14,310 nucleotides of DNA from Alysiella sp. (lineage in GTDB: Bacteria; Pseudomonadota; Gammaproteobacteria; Burkholderiales; Neisseriaceae). The stretch spans positions 1 through 14,310 of the forward strand of contig NZ_JAUNEC010000045.1 in assembly GCF_030525755.1 (NCBI RefSeq), written 5' to 3'. Positions 12,257 to 14,310 of this stretch are shown here, one piece after another (position 1 is the stretch's first letter; every line of letters starts with the position of its first letter). The notes beneath the pieces were generated by a model. The model had not been told where the DNA came from. It saw only the letters and a program-made list of their open reading frames with translations, and made no database searches. Made by a program: the position numbers and the translations under genes.

Positions 12257-13128
12257 ATCAAAGTAAAGCATCATGGTTTCTTCGCATTATGCTGTTGTTG
12301 GGTTTAGCGTTTCTTTACATTCCGCTTGTGATTTTGGTGATTTATTCTTTCAATGATTCCAAATTGGTAACGGTATGGGGTGGTTTTTCCACCAAATGGT
12401 ATGGTCAATTGATGAACAACAGCCAAGTACTCAATGCCACATGGCTTTCTTTACGCATTGCTGCTGTTTCTTCATTGGCTGCGGTGGTGTTGGGTACAAT
12501 GGCAGGCTATGCATTGGCTCGTATCAAACGTTTTCGCGGTAAAACCCTGTTTGCTGGTATGGTTTCTGCACCAATGGTTATGCCTGATGTGATTACTGGT
12601 TTATCCATGTTGTTACTGATTATTGAGGTGCAAACCTTGTTACAAAGTGTATTGGGTGAAGGTGCCAAATTTGACAGAGGTTTTTTTACCATTTTCTTGG
12701 GACACACAACCCTATGTATGGCGTACATTACTGTTGTGATTCGTTCACGTCTGATGGAGCTTGACCAATCTTTGGAAGAAGCCGCAATGGATTTGGGGGC
12801 ACGACCCATGAAAATATTTTTTGTTATTACATTGCCTTTAATTGCTCCTGCTATTGCATCAGGATTTTTGTTGGGTGTGACCTTATCACTTGATGACTTG
12901 GTGATTGCTTCATTTTTATCGGGTCCAGGAGAAGTAACTTTGCCGCAACTGATTTTTGGTAAAGTACGGCGTGGACTTGACCCACAAATGAATGTTTTGG
13001 CAACCATCATGATAGCCATTATTGGCACTCTGGTTATTGCCATCAACTATTTCATGATGCGTCAGGCGACCAAACGTGAACGTGAAATGCAAGCGGTTTA
13101 TCAAACGGAAGTGGTTAGAGCATCATAA
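12253..13128 (+). CDS. potI: Polyamine ABC importer, permease subunit PotI
   Basis: A 291-aa inner-membrane permease with about six membrane segments (first at 8-33). The EAA loop is E-E-A-A-M-D-L-G-A-R-P-M-K-I-F-F (175-190). Sequence stretches typical of PotI include Y-S-F-N-D-S-K-L-V-T-V-W, A-P-M-V-M-P-D-V-I-T-G-L-S and L-S-L-D-D-L-V-I-A-S-F-L-S-G-P-G. AAGGG lies eight bases upstream of the ATG and the four-base overlap with potH implies coupled translation, which gives equal amounts of the two pore subunits. It is the last gene of the unit: a paired-DUS terminator follows at once, and no binding-protein gene (potF/potD) is present on either side in this window. Confidence 0.92.
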   Translation: MNQSKASWFLRIMLLLGLAFLYIPLVILVIYSFNDSKLVTVWGGFSTKWYGQLMNNSQVLNATWLSLRIAAVSSLAAVVLGTMAGYALARIKRFRGKTLFAGMVSAPMVMPDVITGLSMLLLIIEVQTLLQSVLGEGAKFDRGFFTIFLGHTTLCMAYITVVIRSRLMELDQSLEEAAMDLGARPMKIFFVITLPLIAPAIASGFLLGVTLSLDDLVIASFLSGPGEVTLPQLIFGKVRRGLDPQMNVLATIMIAIIGTLVIAINYFMMRQATKREREMQAVYQTEVVRAS

Positions 13129-13143
13129 TTGAATATGTCCAAA

Positions 13144-13177
13144 TTTTCAGGCAGCCTATTACTAGGCTGCCTGAAAA
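13144..13177. terminator. Bidirectional paired-DUS terminator between potI and the convergent gene
   Basis: Arms TTTTCAGGCAGCCTA (13144-13158) and TAGGCTGCCTGAAAA (13163-13177) form a perfect 15-bp stem with a 4-base loop, followed on plus by ATTTTTT. Both arms contain exact DUS copies (13146-13157 minus, 13164-13175 plus). It lies 15 bases past the potI stop and 5 bases past the convergent gene's stop, so it can serve both. Confidence 0.88.
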
Positions 13178-13182
13178 ATTTT

Positions 13183-13773
13183 TTATCCGTCTGCACGTTC
13201 CAGCAACATCAACATCATGCACGAAAGTGTAACCAATTCGTTGTGTGCTGCATCGCCCAGTTTTTGTAAACTGAAACGGCGTTCCATAAAAGACGGCGTT
13301 TTTTTCAATTTATACTGAATATTGCCCGAAATGTCGCTAATCAAATAAGTGGGGTTCAGAAAATAACCCGTAAACATACCTAAAATTGGAATTTCACCCA
13401 ACAAACCATCTGCTACAGCAACCCAAGGATTTTCTTCTTTAATATCAAACAATTTCACATTATTTGCGTCAAAAATTTCATAATGTGTTTTCCACAATGA
13501 ACGCATACCTGCACGGCGCACATTGCCTAATTCTGCACCATTTTCTGCGTGAATGCGGTAGCAAGCATTGAAATCAATGATGCGGTCGGCATTGATTTGA
13601 TACAGGCGTTGGCTACGACTGCTGTCGGTAAAAATTTCAATCGCTTCTTTGATTTTGAAGATTTTTTGGCGTGTGTAGGCGATTTCCTCACCTTGCGCGT
13701 TTAGGACGCTAAAATCGTTGGACGGCGTGAAAATTTTGAATTGGAAGTCCAAAGGAAAAGTTAAATTTCGCAT
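13183..13773 (-). CDS. LURP-one-related / scramblase-fold-like protein, function unknown
   Basis: A 196-aa protein without signal peptide. It is built of short beta-strand repeats such as D-F-S-V-L-N-A-Q-G-E-E-I-A-Y-T (19-33), Y-R-I-H-A-E-N-G-A-E-L-G (72-83) and Y-E-I-F-D-A-N-N-V-K-L-F-D-I (98-111). A hydrophobic stretch near 118-141 holds G-L-L-G-E-I-P-I-L-G, and the end is helical (A-H-N-E-L-V-T-L-S-C-M-M-L-M-L-L-E-R). This pattern of x-I-x-D-x-x-G-x-x-x repeats and a closing helix fits the LURP-one/Tubby C-terminal (scramblase-like) fold, a fairly tentative assignment. An in-frame ATG 43 codons upstream exists, but that extension translates a DUS and lacks matching character, so the ATG at 13773 is chosen; it has no clear Shine-Dalgarno. 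It converges on potI with a shared terminator. Confidence 0.6.
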   Translation of the reverse strand: MRNLTFPLDFQFKIFTPSNDFSVLNAQGEEIAYTRQKIFKIKEAIEIFTDSSRSQRLYQINADRIIDFNACYRIHAENGAELGNVRRAGMRSLWKTHYEIFDANNVKLFDIKEENPWVAVADGLLGEIPILGMFTGYFLNPTYLISDISGNIQYKLKKTPSFMERRFSLQKLGDAAHNELVTLSCMMLMLLERADG

Positions 13774-13864
13774 GGTCAAAACCGTTTTGTGATTGTTAAG
13801 ACAAATACAGTCGTAGAATTGTGGTTGCACATGGGGAAAGGGTAAAATGAATCCTGAGCATTTC

Positions 13865-13876
13865 AGGCTGCCTGAA
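13865..13876 (+). repeat. DNA uptake sequence, exact, inside a 17-bp palindrome
   Basis: The plus strand carries exact AGGCTGCCTGAA (13865-13876). The surrounding TTTCAGGCTGCCTGAAA is symmetric around one base, so the minus strand reads AGGCAGCCTGAA, a Kingella-type DUS, over 13862-13873. It is upstream of the LURP-one-like gene. Confidence 0.85.
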
Positions 13877-14007
13877 ACACGAAAGCAGCTGTTTTTCTTC
13901 AATCAGGTAGGAAAGATGATGTGTTGGGGTTTAGGTATGTGTTTCAAAATATTTGAATGAAATGAAAAAGCAGATATGGCATCTATCCTGATGTAGCATG
14001 ACCTATT

Positions 14008-14019
14008 TTCAGGCAGCCT
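14008..14019 (-). repeat. DNA uptake sequence, exact, intergenic
   Basis: TTCAGGCAGCCT on plus, exact DUS on minus, unpaired with any nearby inverted copy. It lies in the 418-bp gap 13774-14191, which otherwise holds the structured repeat at 14041-14120, a hairpin at 14137-14166 and another DUS. Confidence 0.9.
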
Positions 14020-14040
14020 TGCATGGTTAATTCGTTTAAA

Positions 14041-14120
14041 AATAGGACAAATTGTTGCACCATTTTTCTAATCAAACAGGGATTGGTTGCAACAAGTTAC
14101 ACTCTACATTGTGTCCTATT
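14041..14120. repeat. Nested inverted repeat of unknown origin
   Basis: Outer arms AATAGGACA (14041-14049) and TGTCCTATT (14112-14120) are perfect inverted copies. Inside, TTGTTGCACCA (14052-14062) pairs with TGGTTGCAACAA (14084-14095) apart from one bulge. Together they could fold into an 80-base RNA or mark a small mobile repeat. No target duplication is seen. Confidence 0.4.
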
Positions 14121-14136
14121 CCTATTGGGTTCACGA

Positions 14137-14166
14137 TATATTTGCCCTGATTTGGGGGCAAATATA
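14137..14166 (-). terminator. Hairpin downstream of the right-edge gene
   Basis: Arms TATATTTGCCC (14137-14147) and GGGCAAATATA (14156-14166) form a perfect 11-bp stem with an 8-base loop, 25 bases past the stop of the minus-strand gene at the right edge. No U-run follows on either strand, so a terminator role is only likely from position. Confidence 0.4.
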
Positions 14167-14168
14167 CA

Positions 14169-14180
14169 AGGCTGCCTGAA
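14169..14180 (+). repeat. DNA uptake sequence, exact, 3' of the right-edge gene
   Basis: Exact AGGCTGCCTGAA on plus, between the hairpin at 14137-14166 and the stop codon at 14192. Confidence 0.9.
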
Positions 14181-14191
14181 AAGTGATGCGA

Positions 14192-14310
14192 TTATTTAAT
14201 GATTTGATTCAACTCGCCATTGGTATAGCGCGTTGCCATTTTTTCCAGTGAAATTGGCTTGATTTTGTCCGCCATGCCCTCGCAACCAAACGCCAAATAA
14301 CGGTCAATGC
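14192..14310 (-). CDS. C-terminal 38 codons of an unidentified protein (cut by window edge)
   Basis: On the minus strand an open frame runs from the window edge to a TAA at 14192-14194. The visible end contains I-D-R-Y-L-A-F-G-C-E-G-M-A-D, then K-I-K-P-I-S-L-E-K-M-A-T-R-Y, and finishes N-G-E-L-N-Q-I-I-K. It reads like the helical, charged C-terminus of a soluble protein. The hairpin and DUS right after the stop fit a genuine gene end in this genome. I do not recognise the family; the rest of the gene lies beyond base 14310. Confidence 0.55.
   Translation of the reverse strand, partial: IDRYLAFGCEGMADKIKPISLEKMATRYTNGELNQIIK

Noticed and set aside
12507..13046. Long minus-strand open frame (179 codons) antisense to potI
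   Set aside because: potI is a clear PotI homologue over its full length; the antisense frame is a codon-use shadow with Met/Ile/Lys-biased composition.
13774..13902. 43-codon N-terminal extension of the LURP-one-like gene
   Set aside because: The extension translates straight through a DUS palindrome and has no recognisable character; the protein-like pattern begins at the ATG at 13773.
14023..14197. Plus-strand open frame of about 57 codons starting ATG GTT AAT
   Set aside because: It runs through the nested inverted repeat, a hairpin and a DUS, and overlaps the end of the minus-strand gene; no ribosome site or protein-like composition.
1..14310. CRISPR array, prophage, toxin-antitoxin or defence island
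   Set aside because: No regularly spaced direct repeats, integrase, phage structural or defence genes are visible; the genes are largely housekeeping and transport.

Overview
This window reads as chromosomal DNA of a moderately AT-rich member of the Neisseriaceae. The strongest evidence is 13 exact copies (both strands together) of the 12-mer AGGCTGCCTGAA, the DNA uptake sequence (DUS) dialect I know from Simonsiella muelleri. It is not the Neisseria ATGCCGTCTGAA form. The LptD, SurA, L31 and PotGHI homologues also look Neisseriaceae-like. Simonsiella or a close multicellular oral relative is the best guess; species cannot be fixed from one window.

Layout. Bases 1-8288 are read on the minus strand: a tRNA-Asn cut by the left edge, a coupled pair (68-aa unknown protein, then a VanZ-like membrane protein), the outer-membrane biogenesis operon lptD-surA, a solitary family-4-type glycosyltransferase, an AAHS-type MFS transporter, and a divergent shikimate-dehydrogenase-like enzyme. 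Also on minus are a DMT/EamA transporter with a structured leader and rpmE (L31) with a strong promoter and alternative leader hairpins. From about 9955 to 13128 the plus strand carries potG-potH-potI, a putrescine-type ABC importer without its binding protein. It converges on a minus-strand LURP-one/scramblase-fold-like gene. The right edge holds the last 38 codons of an unidentified minus-strand gene.

How the parts work together. LptD (LPS insertion) and SurA (chaperone for outer-membrane proteins, LptD being a known client) share an ATGA overlap and are translationally coupled. The transporter and shikimate-dehydrogenase-like gene suggest uptake and oxidation of a shikimate/quinate-like compound, but a hairpin separates them. 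PotG energises the PotH/PotI channel; the binding protein must be encoded elsewhere. Paired inverted DUS copies sit at most gene ends and look like transcription terminators.

The most unusual stretch is the 470-bp gap upstream of lptD. It holds a Correia-like element remnant (4211-4318), a second small inverted-repeat element flanked by TA (4331-4514), and a perfect 14-bp palindrome just downstream of a TATAAT box. I found no CRISPR array, prophage, transposase gene, defence system or other clearly novel multi-gene system. Most of the window is conserved core genome, and the novelty is mainly in leaders, small repeats and the divergent shikimate-dehydrogenase-like enzyme.
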